Counted from the first letter of the stretch, positions 41,910 to 51,294 are shown. The stretch is DNA of 64,000 nt from Streptomyces sp. NBC_00154 (GCF_026342835.1 NZ_JAPEMI010000002.1:1488001-1552000); one strand, 5' to 3'. Notes: a model not told the origin generated them from the sequence alone. Program-made: numbers and translations.

Positions 41910-42956
41910 ATGGACACCATGCTCGCAGGACGCTTCCACCTGGACAGCAAGAAGTTCGCCGTGGAGGAGGTTCCCGTCCCCGTGCCCGGCCCGGGCGAGG
42001 TCCTCATCGAGGTCAAGGCCGCAGGCGTCTGCCTCTCGGACGTCCACCTCATCGATGGCTCCCTCGTCCCGCTGTTCGCCACCTCCGACACGGTCACCGT
42101 CGGCCACGAGGTGTCCGGTGTGATCCACACTCTCGGCCCCGACCTCAAGCGCGGCCTGACCGTCGGCACCCGCGTCACCCTGGAGGCCGGCAAGACCTGC
42201 GGCCAGTGCGCCGGCTGCGTGCGCAGCCGCCCCTGTACCCAGATGCGCACCGCCGGGATCGACTACGACGGCGGCTGGGCGCAGTACACCCTCGCCCGCG
42301 AGGACACCCTCATCCCCATCCCCGACAACCTCCCCTTCGACCAGGCCGCGATCATCCCCGACGCGGTCTCCACCCCGTACGCTGCCGTCGTCACCACCGC
42401 GGGCGTACGCCCCGCGCAGTCCGTCGGCGTCTGGGGCGTGGGCGGAGTCGGCGCGCACAACGTACGCCTCGCCCGCCTGGTCGGCGCCGCGCCGATTATC
42501 GCCGTCGACCCGCTGCCCAGCGCCCGCGAACGCGCCCTGGCCTTCGGCGCGGACTTCGCCCTGGACCCGGCCGCCGACGACTTCGCCGACCAGGTCCGCG
42601 CGGCCACCGCCGGACGAGGGCTCGACTTCGCCTTCGACTGCGCCGGCGTGCCCGCCGTCCGTGAGCAGGCCGCCGCCGCACTTGGCCTGGGCGGAGTCCT
42701 CATCCTGGTCGGCATCAGCCCCAGGCCCCTCACCATCACCGAGGGCCTGACCTTCAACTACCTGGGCAAGCAGGTGCGCGGCCACTACGGCGGCAGCCCC
42801 GAGTCCGTTACCGAGCTGGTAAGGCTGGCCGAGGTCGGCCGTCTCGACCTGGCCCCCTCCATCACCGACCACATCCCGCTCGCCGAGGCCGCCGACGCGG
42901 TCAACCGGCTGGAGAACAAGATCGGCGACCCGATCCGCCTCATCCTCGTCCCCTGA
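41910..42956 (+). CDS. Zinc-dependent alcohol dehydrogenase (MDR family)
   Basis: The 348-residue protein has the MDR layout: catalytic-zinc residues in AGVCLSDVH and VGHEVSGVI, structural-zinc cysteines in GKTCGQCAGCVRSRPC, and the Rossmann motif VWGVGGVGAHNVRLA (about residues 172-186). It should oxidise an alcohol to aldehyde with NAD(P). Placement after a P450 suggests it oxidises the P450's alcohol product. ATG 41910 follows GCAGAG; ATG 41919 is possible. A strong terminator follows at 43001. Confidence 0.93.
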   Translation: MDTMLAGRFHLDSKKFAVEEVPVPVPGPGEVLIEVKAAGVCLSDVHLIDGSLVPLFATSDTVTVGHEVSGVIHTLGPDLKRGLTVGTRVTLEAGKTCGQCAGCVRSRPCTQMRTAGIDYDGGWAQYTLAREDTLIPIPDNLPFDQAAIIPDAVSTPYAAVVTTAGVRPAQSVGVWGVGGVGAHNVRLARLVGAAPIIAVDPLPSARERALAFGADFALDPAADDFADQVRAATAGRGLDFAFDCAGVPAVREQAAAALGLGGVLILVGISPRPLTITEGLTFNYLGKQVRGHYGGSPESVTELVRLAEVGRLDLAPSITDHIPLAEAADAVNRLENKIGDPIRLILVP

Positions 42957-43000
42957 TAACTGAACAGAAAGTTCATCAAGACCGCCTCGGGCAGGGGTGA

Positions 43001-43035
43001 GTGGGCGCCGGTGCTGAGGGAGCACCGGCGCCCAC
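43001..43035 (+). terminator. Terminator after P450/ADH, perfect 15-bp stem
   Basis: GTGGGCGCCGGTGCT (43001-43015) pairs with 43021-43035; the loop is GAGGG. The same left arm is found in the terminator at 54171. Confidence 0.85.
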
Positions 43036-43051
43036 GGTCTTGTGTGGACGG

Positions 43052-43324
43052 TCAGTTCAGAAGGGACTTGGTGGGCGCGGAGCCGACAAAGGTGTTGGCC
43101 GCGCGGATGAGGGTGCGGCGGGCAGCGTGCCCGAAGCGGTGGGCGGGCATGAAGAAGTGCCGCATGCGCATGGCCTCACTCTGGTGGCGGGTGACGAACG
43201 GGCGCAGCCGTTGCTCCCGCTCGCCGAGGGCGGCGGGCAGGTGGTCGTGTTCGGTGAGCAGCCGGGCCAGCAGTTCGACGCCCGCGATGCTCATGCTGGA
43301 GCACTGCCCGGAGTGCAGGGTCAT
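43052..43324 (-). pseudogene. C-terminal fragment of an FAD-dependent monooxygenase
   Basis: The 90-residue frame reads HSGQCSSMSIAGVELLARLL, the GQG-type FAD-ribityl region of aromatic-ring hydroxylases, and continues to a normal-looking C-terminus ending TFVGSAPTKSLLN. No N-terminal Rossmann part is present; upstream the DNA becomes part of a plus-strand phosphatase remnant. It is thus truncated by recombination. Confidence 0.65.
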
Positions 43325-43339
43325 GCACCAGGCGAGGTC

Positions 43340-43483
43340 GCCGTGCAGGACGACCCGTTCGCGACAGCGCTCTCCAAAGCCACCGGCCCACTGGACGACA
43401 TCGCCGACACACTTCTCGCCCGAGCCCGGTCAACAGGAGAGCGTGCCGACGACACCGCCCTCCTGCTGGTGATGGTCCCTTGA
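43340..43483 (+). pseudogene. C-terminal fragment of a SpoIIE/PP2C phosphatase
   Basis: The plus strand encodes DPFATALSKATGPLDDIADTLL then GERADDTALLLVMVP and a stop, the end of a SpoIIE-type domain with the last metal-binding DD. No other part of the gene is present. It faces the FAD-monooxygenase remnant with which it shares a junction near 43330. Confidence 0.6.
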
Positions 43484-43558
43484 GGCGGGCGCCGACGGCT
43501 TCCGCGACGGCTGGACATCACCGGAGCGTGGCAGCCGGGCGCTCGCCGGCGCGGGGGA

Positions 43559-44188
43559 TCAGGCGTGGTTGAGCCCGTACCGGGGGCCGACAACGGCGAC
43601 TGCCTTCTTGAGTTCCTCGCCGACGTCGTCGAGACGATCCGCTTCCGAGGGGTCGACGGCTGCGCTGATCGCCGCTATAGGACTGCCGTCGGATGCCAGC
43701 AGGGGGGTGGCCACGGCAAAGGCGTCCTTGAACGTGACTCCGCGGTTGAAGGCGAGTCGGCGGGAGCGGATCTCGGGGAGCTCGACGAGGAACTGCCGGA
43801 CCTCTCCTGCCTGTTCCGCACCGGCCAGCTCCAGGAGCCGGTACATCTCCTCGTCGGGGACGCTCGCGAGGAGAGTCTTGCCGGCAGCGGTCGTGAAGAG
43901 GGGGCGACGGGCGTGGGTGCGCGCGACGAAAGTCAGGTTGGGTGACTCCTGACCGGCATGGTCGGCGAAGACGAGGGCGTCGCCGACGCGCACCCCGACG
44001 AGGACGGTGCAGCGGGCGCGCCGAGCGCGGCGTAGGCGTCCAGCATGAGCCGGCTTCAGCAGGCTTTCGCCACAGCCCCCTTCGTTCCCCCAGTCGCCCC
44101 AGTCGCCCCAGTCGACCGGGGCCTGGGCCCCGGGGGCGACCTCGAACCTGTGGTGTAGGCCAGCCAGTTCACCGGGACTGATGCCCAA
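43559..44188 (-). pseudogene. IclR effector domain fused to IS21-type debris
   Basis: The C-terminal ~145 residues are an IclR ligand-binding domain (RCTVLVGVRVGDALVFADHAG, PLFTTAAGKTLLASV, FNRGVTFKDAFAVATPLL). The N-terminal winged helix is missing. In its place the frame reads FEVAPGAQAPVDWGDWGDWG, recalling the APGAQAQVDWGD motif of IS21 transposases with a short tandem GDW repeat. The open frame is thus a chimera after transposon decay and probably non-functional as a regulator. Confidence 0.7.
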
Positions 44189-44454
44189 TTCCTCAGCGAT
44201 GAGGGGCTGGACCTCGTGCGATCAGCGGCGCGACCTCATCCACCATCCGCCGAGGGCCAGGTCCGCGCGCGGCCCCACGGGCGGGGCGACCGGGGCGGAC
44301 TGCCCACCGATAACCCTCAGCACATCAAGAACGGGGCATGTTCATCCCTACGTGACTGGGCGCGTTCACGTCACGCCGACAGGTGCTGCATCGTCACCCA
44401 GTCGAAGCCCCGAGAAGCCTGGCGATCTTCTCGGCGGGCCGGGGGAGATGGTGC
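44189..44454. other. Gap with no supported gene
   Basis: This short region between the IclR chimera and the SpoIIE-like gene holds no coding frame I would support. Base composition is normal and no hairpin stands out. Confidence 0.35.
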
Positions 44455-46641
44455 TCATACGACGCCCGGAATACCCTCCACGTCCAGTGCTGCCGCGTCC
44501 GAGAAGGGTTCCGGCGTGCCCGGGGCGCATTCCGCCCATACCGTCTTGCCACGGCGGGCATGGCGCGTTCCCCAGTGCTCGGCGAGTTGGGCAACGAGGA
44601 ACAGGCCTCGCCCGCCCTCGTCGAAGACACGGGCCCGGCGCAGGTGCGGAGTCGTGTTGCCGGCATCCGCGACCTCGCACATGAGGGTGCGGTCGTGGAT
44701 GAGACGCAGCTGGATGGGAGGCCGGCCGTAGCGGATCGCGTTGGTGACCAGCTCGCTGACGACCAGTTCGGTGGTGAAGTCGAGTTCCTCTAGTCCCCAG
44801 GTGGTCAGCTGCTCGGCGACGCTCGCTCTGACCCGGGCGACCTCGGCCGGGTCCGCATCCACGTCCCACGTGGCGACCTGACTGTCCCCGAGGGTGTGGG
44901 TGCGGGCCAGGAGGAGTGCCACGTCGTCGTGCGGTCGGTCTGCGGGCAGCAGCGCTTTGAGGACGGTGTCGCAGGTCGCTTCCAGGGAGGTGGAGGACTG
45001 CGCGAGGGCTTGACGCAGTCGGGTGAGGCCCGCCTCGATGTCGTGGTCGAGGGTCTCGATCAGGCCATCGGTGTAGAGGGCGATGAGGCTGCCCTCGGGC
45101 AGGTCGATCTCCGCCGACTCGAATGGAAGGCCGCCCAGGCCGAGTGGCGGGCCGGCGGGCAGCTCGAGGATGTCGGCGGTTCCGTCCCGGGTCATCACGG
45201 TGGGCAGCACGTGGCCCGCGCGGGCGAGGGTGCAGCAGCTGGCGACGGGATCGTACACGGCGTACAGGCAGGTGGCCCCGATGTCCCCCGCGGATTCGGT
45301 GTCCGTTTGGGCAGAGACTTCGGAAGAGACTTCGGCGGATAGGCGGATGACGACGTCGTCCAGGTGGGTGAGGAGTTCGTCGGGCGGCAGGTCGATGTCG
45401 GCGAGGGTGCGCACGGCGGTCCGCAGCCGGCCCATGGTGGCGGCGGCGTGAATGCCGTGGCCGACCACGTCGCCCACCACGAGTGCGACCCGGGCACCGG
45501 ACAGCTGGATGACGTCGTACCAGTCGCCGCCCACGCCGAGTTCGGCGGCGGCAGGCAGGTAGCGGCAGGCGACCTCCACGGCGGACTGCTCGGGTGTACT
45601 GCGCGGGAGCAGACTGCGCTGGAGGGTGAGGGCGGTGGCGCGCGCGTGCGTGTATCGGCGGGCGTTGTCGATGGCCACCGCCGCCCTGGCTGCGATCTCC
45701 TGGGCGAGGAGCAGGTCCTCGTCCCCGTACGCGTCCGGCTTGTGGTGACGGAAGAACTGAGCGACACCCAGCGTGGTGCCACGGGCGCACAGCGGTACCA
45801 GCAGCATTGATGCGGACGGGCCGAGGTGGTGCCGTGAAGGCTGGCCGGTGACCAGGGCGCGAGCCGATGGGGATCCGTCCGGATACCTGTGGAGCTGCTG
45901 CGGCGGAACCGACGATTCCCCGTAGATCGCTTCCAGGTAGGTCGTCTCGGGGAAGCCGTCCATCATCGACCGCTGGACGACCCGGCGGACCACGAGTGTG
46001 TCCTTCGCAGGAGGCTCCTCTCCGGAAGACGTGTCGAGGAGGTCGACCGTGACGGCGTCGGCGAGGTGCTCGGTGGCCAGGTCCGCCAACTCCTGGGCGG
46101 TGCGGGCGATGTCCAGGGTCGTTCCGACGCGTACGCTCGCTTCGTTCACCACCGACAGCCGCCGCTGCACCTGGCGATCCCGCTCCTCCTGGAAGGCCAG
46201 GACGCCCGTCTCCGAGGTGTGGTCCGTGTACTCGGTCGACAGTGCGATCAGCTTGCGTGTCGCCGCGTTGATGGGCTCTGCATCGCTGGTGAGTCGGGGC
46301 AGCTCTTCGAGTAGCCGGTCGAGGATATGGCCCTGCGCGAGCCGGAAGGCGCGCAGCATCGCTGTGACCGGCTTCCCGCGCTGAGCCAGCCGACGCGCGC
46401 GTTCTGCGTCGGCTGCCGGCGGATTTATGGGCCTTGGATCGATGCCGTGCTCGATGCCGAAAAGCACGGTGATGACGTGCTCAGCGACGTTCTCCCCCGT
46501 CATCTGTCCGATGTCCGGTTCGTCCCACAGCTCGGGGACCTCGCGCCGCAGGCATTGTTCTATGTCGTGGATCAGCTCGTCCGCTTGCGGGCTGAGTTCA
46601 TGCGCGGCACGGGACAGGAGACTGTCCGCGGTGAAATCCAC
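44455..46641 (-). CDS. RsbRD-N/GAF/SpoIIE phosphatase/RsbW-like ATPase multi-domain regulator
   Basis: The 728-residue protein starts with an all-helical RsbRD/PucR-like sensor (residues 1-165), then GAF (175-345), then an intact PP2C/SpoIIE domain with GVGGDWYDVIQLSG, VGDVVGHG, LIALYTDGLIE and HDDVALLLART, then a GHKL ATPase (VVSELVTNAIRYG, EGGRGLFLVAQL) and a 20-residue tail. It could both phosphorylate and dephosphorylate STAS anti-anti-sigma proteins. Its architecture parallels 24686-26728, but here all metal motifs are intact. No sigma or STAS gene is adjacent. Confidence 0.92.
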   Translation of the reverse strand: MDFTADSLLSRAAHELSPQADELIHDIEQCLRREVPELWDEPDIGQMTGENVAEHVITVLFGIEHGIDPRPINPPAADAERARRLAQRGKPVTAMLRAFRLAQGHILDRLLEELPRLTSDAEPINAATRKLIALSTEYTDHTSETGVLAFQEERDRQVQRRLSVVNEASVRVGTTLDIARTAQELADLATEHLADAVTVDLLDTSSGEEPPAKDTLVVRRVVQRSMMDGFPETTYLEAIYGESSVPPQQLHRYPDGSPSARALVTGQPSRHHLGPSASMLLVPLCARGTTLGVAQFFRHHKPDAYGDEDLLLAQEIAARAAVAIDNARRYTHARATALTLQRSLLPRSTPEQSAVEVACRYLPAAAELGVGGDWYDVIQLSGARVALVVGDVVGHGIHAAATMGRLRTAVRTLADIDLPPDELLTHLDDVVIRLSAEVSSEVSAQTDTESAGDIGATCLYAVYDPVASCCTLARAGHVLPTVMTRDGTADILELPAGPPLGLGGLPFESAEIDLPEGSLIALYTDGLIETLDHDIEAGLTRLRQALAQSSTSLEATCDTVLKALLPADRPHDDVALLLARTHTLGDSQVATWDVDADPAEVARVRASVAEQLTTWGLEELDFTTELVVSELVTNAIRYGRPPIQLRLIHDRTLMCEVADAGNTTPHLRRARVFDEGGRGLFLVAQLAEHWGTRHARRGKTVWAECAPGTPEPFSDAAALDVEGIPGVV

Positions 46642-46836
46642 ACTGACGACGTTACGCCGTCCTGGTGGACCGCGAAGTCTCAGCCGGCCGCATCTGGCTG
46701 CGCGGTGTCCGGGAGGAGCCCGGTCTCACGGGGGCTGGTCGGGGTCGAGGACGACGGCCCGCGCGGCCACCGGCGGACGGGGTGGCGCCCACGGCTTTCC
46801 GGTGTCCACGAGGCCCGGCGCAGCCGGTGTTCCGGG

Positions 46837-47472
46837 TCAACTGAGGTTGGGCAGCGGCCGCCGGGTCACCTGGTGGGCGTCGTCCGGCGGGACGCCGAGC
46901 ATGCGCAGGACCATCTCGGCCAGGTCCGACGCGGCCTCGTCGCCATCGAGGTCGGGGCGGGCCAGCCGCAGCGCGACGAGGGACAGCAGGGTCCCGCCGA
47001 GGGCGGACAGGGCGGTGGTCGGGTTGGTGCAGGTGAAGCGGCCTGAGGCGATGCCGGTCTCCAGGTCGCGCAGGGCTCGAGGGGCGAGGCCCCGGTCGGT
47101 GTGGATCTGGGCCAGACCGCGGTCACGCAGGATCCGCATGAGTTCAGGGTGGGAGTCGGCCATCTGGGCGGTGAGCCGGAAGCCCGCCGCGACGAGCTCG
47201 GCCGGGTCGTCGATTCCTTGTACGCGCTCGTCGATGACCTGCCCGAACTCGTCCAGGGCGTCTGTCACCGCGGCGTCGAACAGCTCCGTCTTGGACTCGA
47301 AGTGGTTGTAGAAGGAGCCGAAACCGACGTCCGCGCGCTCGGCGATGGCCTGGATGCTGGCGCTGGTGTCCCCGGTCTCCGCGAGGATCTTCCGGGCCGC
47401 ACGGACGAGCGCCTGACGGGTCTCGGCACGGCGCCGCTCGAAGCGGTTCTTGGGCGGGGCTGACGTCGGCAT
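46837..47472 (-). CDS. TetR-family regulator of the aromatic-catabolism operon
   Basis: The 211-residue regulator has a basic N-terminal arm, the HTH SIQAIAERADVGFGSFYNHF (about 40-59) and a helical ligand domain with FRLTAQMADSHPELMRIL. It is divergent from the dioxygenase operon, with two TGATGA-type palindromes between. It therefore probably represses 47610-54087 and itself until an aromatic compound or intermediate is present. No disruption is seen. The ATG at 47472 is supported by length. Confidence 0.92.
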   Translation of the reverse strand: MPTSAPPKNRFERRRAETRQALVRAARKILAETGDTSASIQAIAERADVGFGSFYNHFESKTELFDAAVTDALDEFGQVIDERVQGIDDPAELVAAGFRLTAQMADSHPELMRILRDRGLAQIHTDRGLAPRALRDLETGIASGRFTCTNPTTALSALGGTLLSLVALRLARPDLDGDEAASDLAEMVLRMLGVPPDDAHQVTRRPLPNLS

Positions 47473-47512
47473 ACGGCGATTGTAACAACCGTCGCGATGA
47501 GTCTGCCATTAG

Positions 47513-47582
47513 TGATGAGATCATCAATTATTTGAGTCCACCCTATTGACGACGGGTAACGGCAAAGTTGATGATTTCCTCA
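47513..47582. promoter_or_regulatory. Operator pair between tetR and the dioxygenase operon
   Basis: TGATGAGATCATCA (47513-47526) is a palindrome with a GA centre; TGATGATTTCCTCA (47569-47582) is a variant. They are 56 bp apart, close to each gene's promoter region. Confidence 0.68.
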
Positions 47583-47609
47583 TTACAGCAGTGTTGCTTG
47601 GAGGACACC

Positions 47610-48755
47610 ATGTCCCACACCCCCGTTAACAGGGCCGCTCCCCAGACGCCCCACCAAGACCTCCACAGTGAGCAGGGCGCCTTGCGCGGTGAGCATCCGG
47701 GACGGTCCCGGAATCCCGTGATCAAGGTGGCCGACCTGGCCTGGCTGGAGTTCGAGAAGCCCGACCTGGACCAGGCCGAGGTCTTCGCCCGTGACTTCGG
47801 CTTCGCGATCGCCGCCCGCACCGAGGGCGAGCTGTGGTTGCGCGGCACCTTCGCGGGCTCGCCGTGCATGGTGATCCGCAAGGGGCGTACGTCCCGCTTC
47901 ATCGGGCCGACGTTCCGCGTGGCCGAGCGGGCCGACCTGGACCGGCTGGCCCGCGCCACCGGCAGTACCGTCCGGGACATCGGCGTACCGGGCGGTGGGC
48001 AGTCGGTCGCCCTGCTCGATCCCTCGGGCCTGCCGGTCCGGGTCGTGTACTGCGCCGAGCAGCTGCCAGCGCTGCCCGAGCAGCAGCCGCTGATCCTCAA
48101 CTTCGGCGGCGAACCCCGTCGTACGAACGCCACCCAGCGTGCGCCCCGTGAGCCGTCCCGTATCCAGCGGCTGGGCCATGTGGTGCTGGAGACACGGGTG
48201 TTCGCCCGCACCCTGGACTGGTACCTGGACACGCTCGGGATGATCGTCAGTGACTTCCTGTTCCTGGACGGGCAGCGCGGGCGCGGGCCGACGATGGCGT
48301 TCATCCGGTGCGACCAGGGCGCCCTGGCCGTGGATCACCACACGCTGGCCCTGCACCTGGGGCCCGGCACCGGCTACGTCCACTCCGCCTACCAGGTCAC
48401 CGACCTTGACGCGATCGGCGCCGGTGGGGAGTACCTGGCCGAGCGCGGCTACAAGCGCAGCTGGGGCATCGGCCGGCACATCCAGGGCAGCCAGCTGTTC
48501 GACTACTGGCGCGACCCCGACCACTTCATGCTGGAGCACTTCGCCGATGGCGACCTGTTCTCCTGCGACCTGGAGCCGGGCTGGGCGCCGATGTCGGCGA
48601 GTGGCCTGTCCCAGTGGGGCCCGCCGGTCACCCGCGACTTCCTGGGCACCAGCCCGTCCCCCGCCAAGCTGCGCGAGGTCATGACGGCCCTGCGCGGCGA
48701 CAACGAACTCGACCCCGCACGCCTGCTGGGCCTGATGAAAGCGATGAGCTCATGA
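47610..48755 (+). CDS. Two-domain VOC extradiol dioxygenase (type I, BphC/catechol-2,3-dioxygenase-like)
   Basis: The N-terminal VOC module (residues 45-160, VADLAWLEFEKPDLDQAEVF) is structural; the C-terminal module (185-310) carries the metal ligands expected in LGHVVLETR (His), YVHSAYQVTD (His) and HFMLEHFADGD (Glu). Such enzymes cleave catechols next to the two hydroxyls using Fe(II) and O2. A GGAGG site precedes the ATG at 47610. It is first in an operon; its stop overlaps the next start (ATGA). The C-terminal ~60 residues extend beyond the usual core. Confidence 0.9.
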   Translation: MSHTPVNRAAPQTPHQDLHSEQGALRGEHPGRSRNPVIKVADLAWLEFEKPDLDQAEVFARDFGFAIAARTEGELWLRGTFAGSPCMVIRKGRTSRFIGPTFRVAERADLDRLARATGSTVRDIGVPGGGQSVALLDPSGLPVRVVYCAEQLPALPEQQPLILNFGGEPRRTNATQRAPREPSRIQRLGHVVLETRVFARTLDWYLDTLGMIVSDFLFLDGQRGRGPTMAFIRCDQGALAVDHHTLALHLGPGTGYVHSAYQVTDLDAIGAGGEYLAERGYKRSWGIGRHIQGSQLFDYWRDPDHFMLEHFADGDLFSCDLEPGWAPMSASGLSQWGPPVTRDFLGTSPSPAKLREVMTALRGDNELDPARLLGLMKAMSS

Positions 48756-49690
48756 GCACCAACGTTCTGCGCACCGCCGACGGCTGGTGGGTCGTCCAAG
48801 ACGGGCGCGCCGTCCGCATCGAGACCAAGGCGGTCACCACCGCCGAACTGCTCGCCGACCGGGACGCGGTCCGCGAGGCCGCCGCCTCCGTCGAGAGCGG
48901 CACACCCGTCGCCGACCTGGTGGCGCTACCTCCGGTCACCACCCCCTGCCGGGTGGTCGCCCAGATGGTCAACTACCGCAGCCACGCGAAGGATTCGGGC
49001 TTCACCGGAGACATTCCGGCCACTTTCTTCCGCAAGGCGTCCGGCTCGGTCAGCGGACCGCACGAGACGATCGTCCGCCCCGCGCACGTGAAATTCCTCG
49101 ACTACGAGGTGGAACTCGGCCTCGTCATGGGCGCGACCCTGCCCGTGGGCACCGTCGTCGAGGAGCAGGACCTGCCGCGCTACGTCGCCGGCCTTGTCCT
49201 GACCAACGACGTCAGCGCCCGCGACGTCCAGCTGACCAAGACCCAGTTCTACGAGGCCAAGTCCTATCCGACCTTCACGCCGACGGGGCCGTACCTGGCT
49301 CTGCTGGAGCCCGAGGACTTCGCCCATCTGCTGAACCTGCGGCTGCGGCTGTCGGTCAACGGCGTGTCGCGCCAGGACCGCACGCTGGCCGACATGATCG
49401 TACGCCCCGCAGAGGCGCTCACCGTGCTCGCCCGCTTCCAGACCCTCGCCCCGGGCGACCTGCTGCTGACCGGCACTCCCGGCGGCACGGCCCTGAAGGC
49501 CCCGCCCAAGCTGATCGCGAAGATCAGTGCGTTGCTGTCGCCCGCGGTGAGGTGGAAGGCTTTCTTCAAGGGCCAGGCCAAGAACCCCCTTTACCTGCGC
49601 GACGGTGACCTCATCACCGCCACGATCGCCACCCCCGACGGGCAGATCGATCTCGGCGAGCAGCGGACCCCCGTTACGGACGCACCATGA
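48752..49690 (+). CDS. Fumarylacetoacetate-hydrolase-family protein
   Basis: The 312-residue protein has the FAH C-terminal catalytic domain with metal-site residues in DYEVELGLVMG and NDVSARDVQ, and TLAPGDLLLTGTPGG. FAH proteins hydrolyse or tautomerise beta-diketo products of ring cleavage. The start ATG overlaps the dioxygenase stop and the end overlaps the next gene, so the three are translationally coupled. The substrate is probably the product of the dioxygenase, possibly after tautomerisation. Confidence 0.9.
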   Translation: MSTNVLRTADGWWVVQDGRAVRIETKAVTTAELLADRDAVREAAASVESGTPVADLVALPPVTTPCRVVAQMVNYRSHAKDSGFTGDIPATFFRKASGSVSGPHETIVRPAHVKFLDYEVELGLVMGATLPVGTVVEEQDLPRYVAGLVLTNDVSARDVQLTKTQFYEAKSYPTFTPTGPYLALLEPEDFAHLLNLRLRLSVNGVSRQDRTLADMIVRPAEALTVLARFQTLAPGDLLLTGTPGGTALKAPPKLIAKISALLSPAVRWKAFFKGQAKNPLYLRDGDLITATIATPDGQIDLGEQRTPVTDAP

Positions 49691-51294
49691 AGGCCGAATC
49701 CCGGATACCGGTGGTGATCATCGGTGCCGGACCCGTCGGGGTCACGGCCGCCCTCCTGCTCGCCCGGCACGGAGTGCGCAGCGTCGTCCTGGAACGCCAC
49801 CGGGACATCTACCCCCAGCCGCGCGCCGTCGTCGTGGACGACGAGATCCGCCGGATCCTGCAGAGCCTCGGTGTCCACGAGGAATTCGCCGCCCTCGCCC
49901 GCCCGGCGCCCGGGCTGCGGCTCCTGGACGCCCGTCGCCGCGTGATCACCGAATTCCCGCGGTCCATGGACGGCCTCCACGGCTTCCCGCAGCTGAGCAT
50001 GTTCAACCAGCCCGAGCTGGAACGCCTGCTGCGTGACGCCTTGGCGCGCCGCCCCGAGTGCGAGCTGTGGGGCGGGATGGAGGTCATGTCCGTCACCCAG
50101 GACACCGACGGATCGAACGATCCCACGGGTCCGGTCCGGATCACCTTCCGCCGCGACGGCAGTGACGAGGAGGAGCACCTGTGGGCCGATGCCGTCCTCG
50201 GCTGCGACGGTGCGGGCAGTCTCACCCGTGACGCCATCGGCACCGACTGGGAGGACTTGCACTTCGAGGAGACCTGGCGGGTCATCGACGTGCGCACCAG
50301 CCTCCCGGTGCGTACCTGGGAAGGTGCCGAGCAGATCTGCTGCCCCACCCGGCCAGCCACCTTCATGCGCATCAGCGAGGACCGCTACCGCTGGGAGTTC
50401 CGGCTGGCCGACGACCAGAACCTGGACGGCCCGGACGGATGGGAGCGCCTGCGCGAGCTGGTCGCCCCCTGGGTGGACTTGCCAGCCTCGCAGGGCGACG
50501 ACTTCGAGGTGATCCGGCAGGCGCAGTACACCTTCCATGCCCGTCTCGCCGACCGGTGGCGCAGGGGGCGTGTCTTCCTGCTGGGCGACGCCGCCCACCT
50601 CACCCCGCCCTTCGTCGGGCAGGGCATGTGCTCCGGCTTGCGTGACGCTCACAACCTCACCTGGAAACTCGCCCGCGTCCTCCAACAGGGCACACACGAG
50701 GGGCTGCTGGATTCCTACGAGCATGAGCGCAAGCCGCACGCCCGCCATGTGATCCGCGTCGCGGTCGCCGTCGGCTGGGCCATGACCGGCGGACAGGACC
50801 GCGGTGCGGCATTGCGCCGAGCCGTCGTGGGCGCGGTCTGTCGCATCCCCGGCGTGACCGCGGCGGTGAGCCGTGACCTCAGCCCCGCCCTGACCGCCGG
50901 TCCACTCGTACGGCGCCGCCCCAGGCTGACCGGCCGCGTGCTGGCCGGCACCTTCTGCCCGCAGCCCTGGGTACATCACGACGGCAGGCGAGTGCGCCTC
51001 GATGACGTCCTGGGAGACTCCTTCGCTGTCCTGACCGCTGTGCCGCCCACGGCGCAGATGACGGCCGTGGCCACGGCACTGGGCGCACCGACGATCCACG
51101 TCGACGACCTGGGCGACGACGGCAACCTGGCCGCCTGGCTGGCACGCGGGCGGTCGGACGCCGTCCTGCTGCGCCCGGACCGCGTCGTGATAGACACCGT
51201 CCCCGCCGGCGCCGCCGACTTCACGGACACCGCCGCCTGGGCCCCCCTGCTGCACACGGCCCGCCGGTCCGCCGACGCCCCGCCCGTCCCCTGA
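49687..51294 (+). CDS. FAD-dependent aromatic hydroxylase (MhpA/3-(3-hydroxyphenyl)propionate hydroxylase-like)
   Basis: The protein has the FAD dinucleotide-binding motif IIGAGPVGVTAALLLARHG (residues 10-28), the DG motif in GCDGAGSLTRDAIG, and the ribityl motif RVFLLGDAAHLTPPFVGQG. This is the group A (class A) flavin hydroxylase family; the PFVGQGMCSGLRDA-type sequence resembles MhpA. It would add a hydroxyl to a phenol-type ring to make the substrate for the extradiol dioxygenase. At 535 residues it includes the thioredoxin-like C-terminal domain. ATGA coupling with the FAH gene is visible at 49687. Confidence 0.9.
   Translation: MKAESRIPVVIIGAGPVGVTAALLLARHGVRSVVLERHRDIYPQPRAVVVDDEIRRILQSLGVHEEFAALARPAPGLRLLDARRRVITEFPRSMDGLHGFPQLSMFNQPELERLLRDALARRPECELWGGMEVMSVTQDTDGSNDPTGPVRITFRRDGSDEEEHLWADAVLGCDGAGSLTRDAIGTDWEDLHFEETWRVIDVRTSLPVRTWEGAEQICCPTRPATFMRISEDRYRWEFRLADDQNLDGPDGWERLRELVAPWVDLPASQGDDFEVIRQAQYTFHARLADRWRRGRVFLLGDAAHLTPPFVGQGMCSGLRDAHNLTWKLARVLQQGTHEGLLDSYEHERKPHARHVIRVAVAVGWAMTGGQDRGAALRRAVVGAVCRIPGVTAAVSRDLSPALTAGPLVRRRPRLTGRVLAGTFCPQPWVHHDGRRVRLDDVLGDSFAVLTAVPPTAQMTAVATALGAPTIHVDDLGDDGNLAAWLARGRSDAVLLRPDRVVIDTVPAGAADFTDTAAWAPLLHTARRSADAPPVP

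Noticed and set aside
37686..43025. A 5.3-kb open frame on the minus strand (about 1779 codons).
   Set aside because: It is the antisense of the P450 and ADH genes (G/V/H/Q-rich, no domain); only its last 225 codons, the TetR gene, are real. GC3 bias keeps the antisense frame open.
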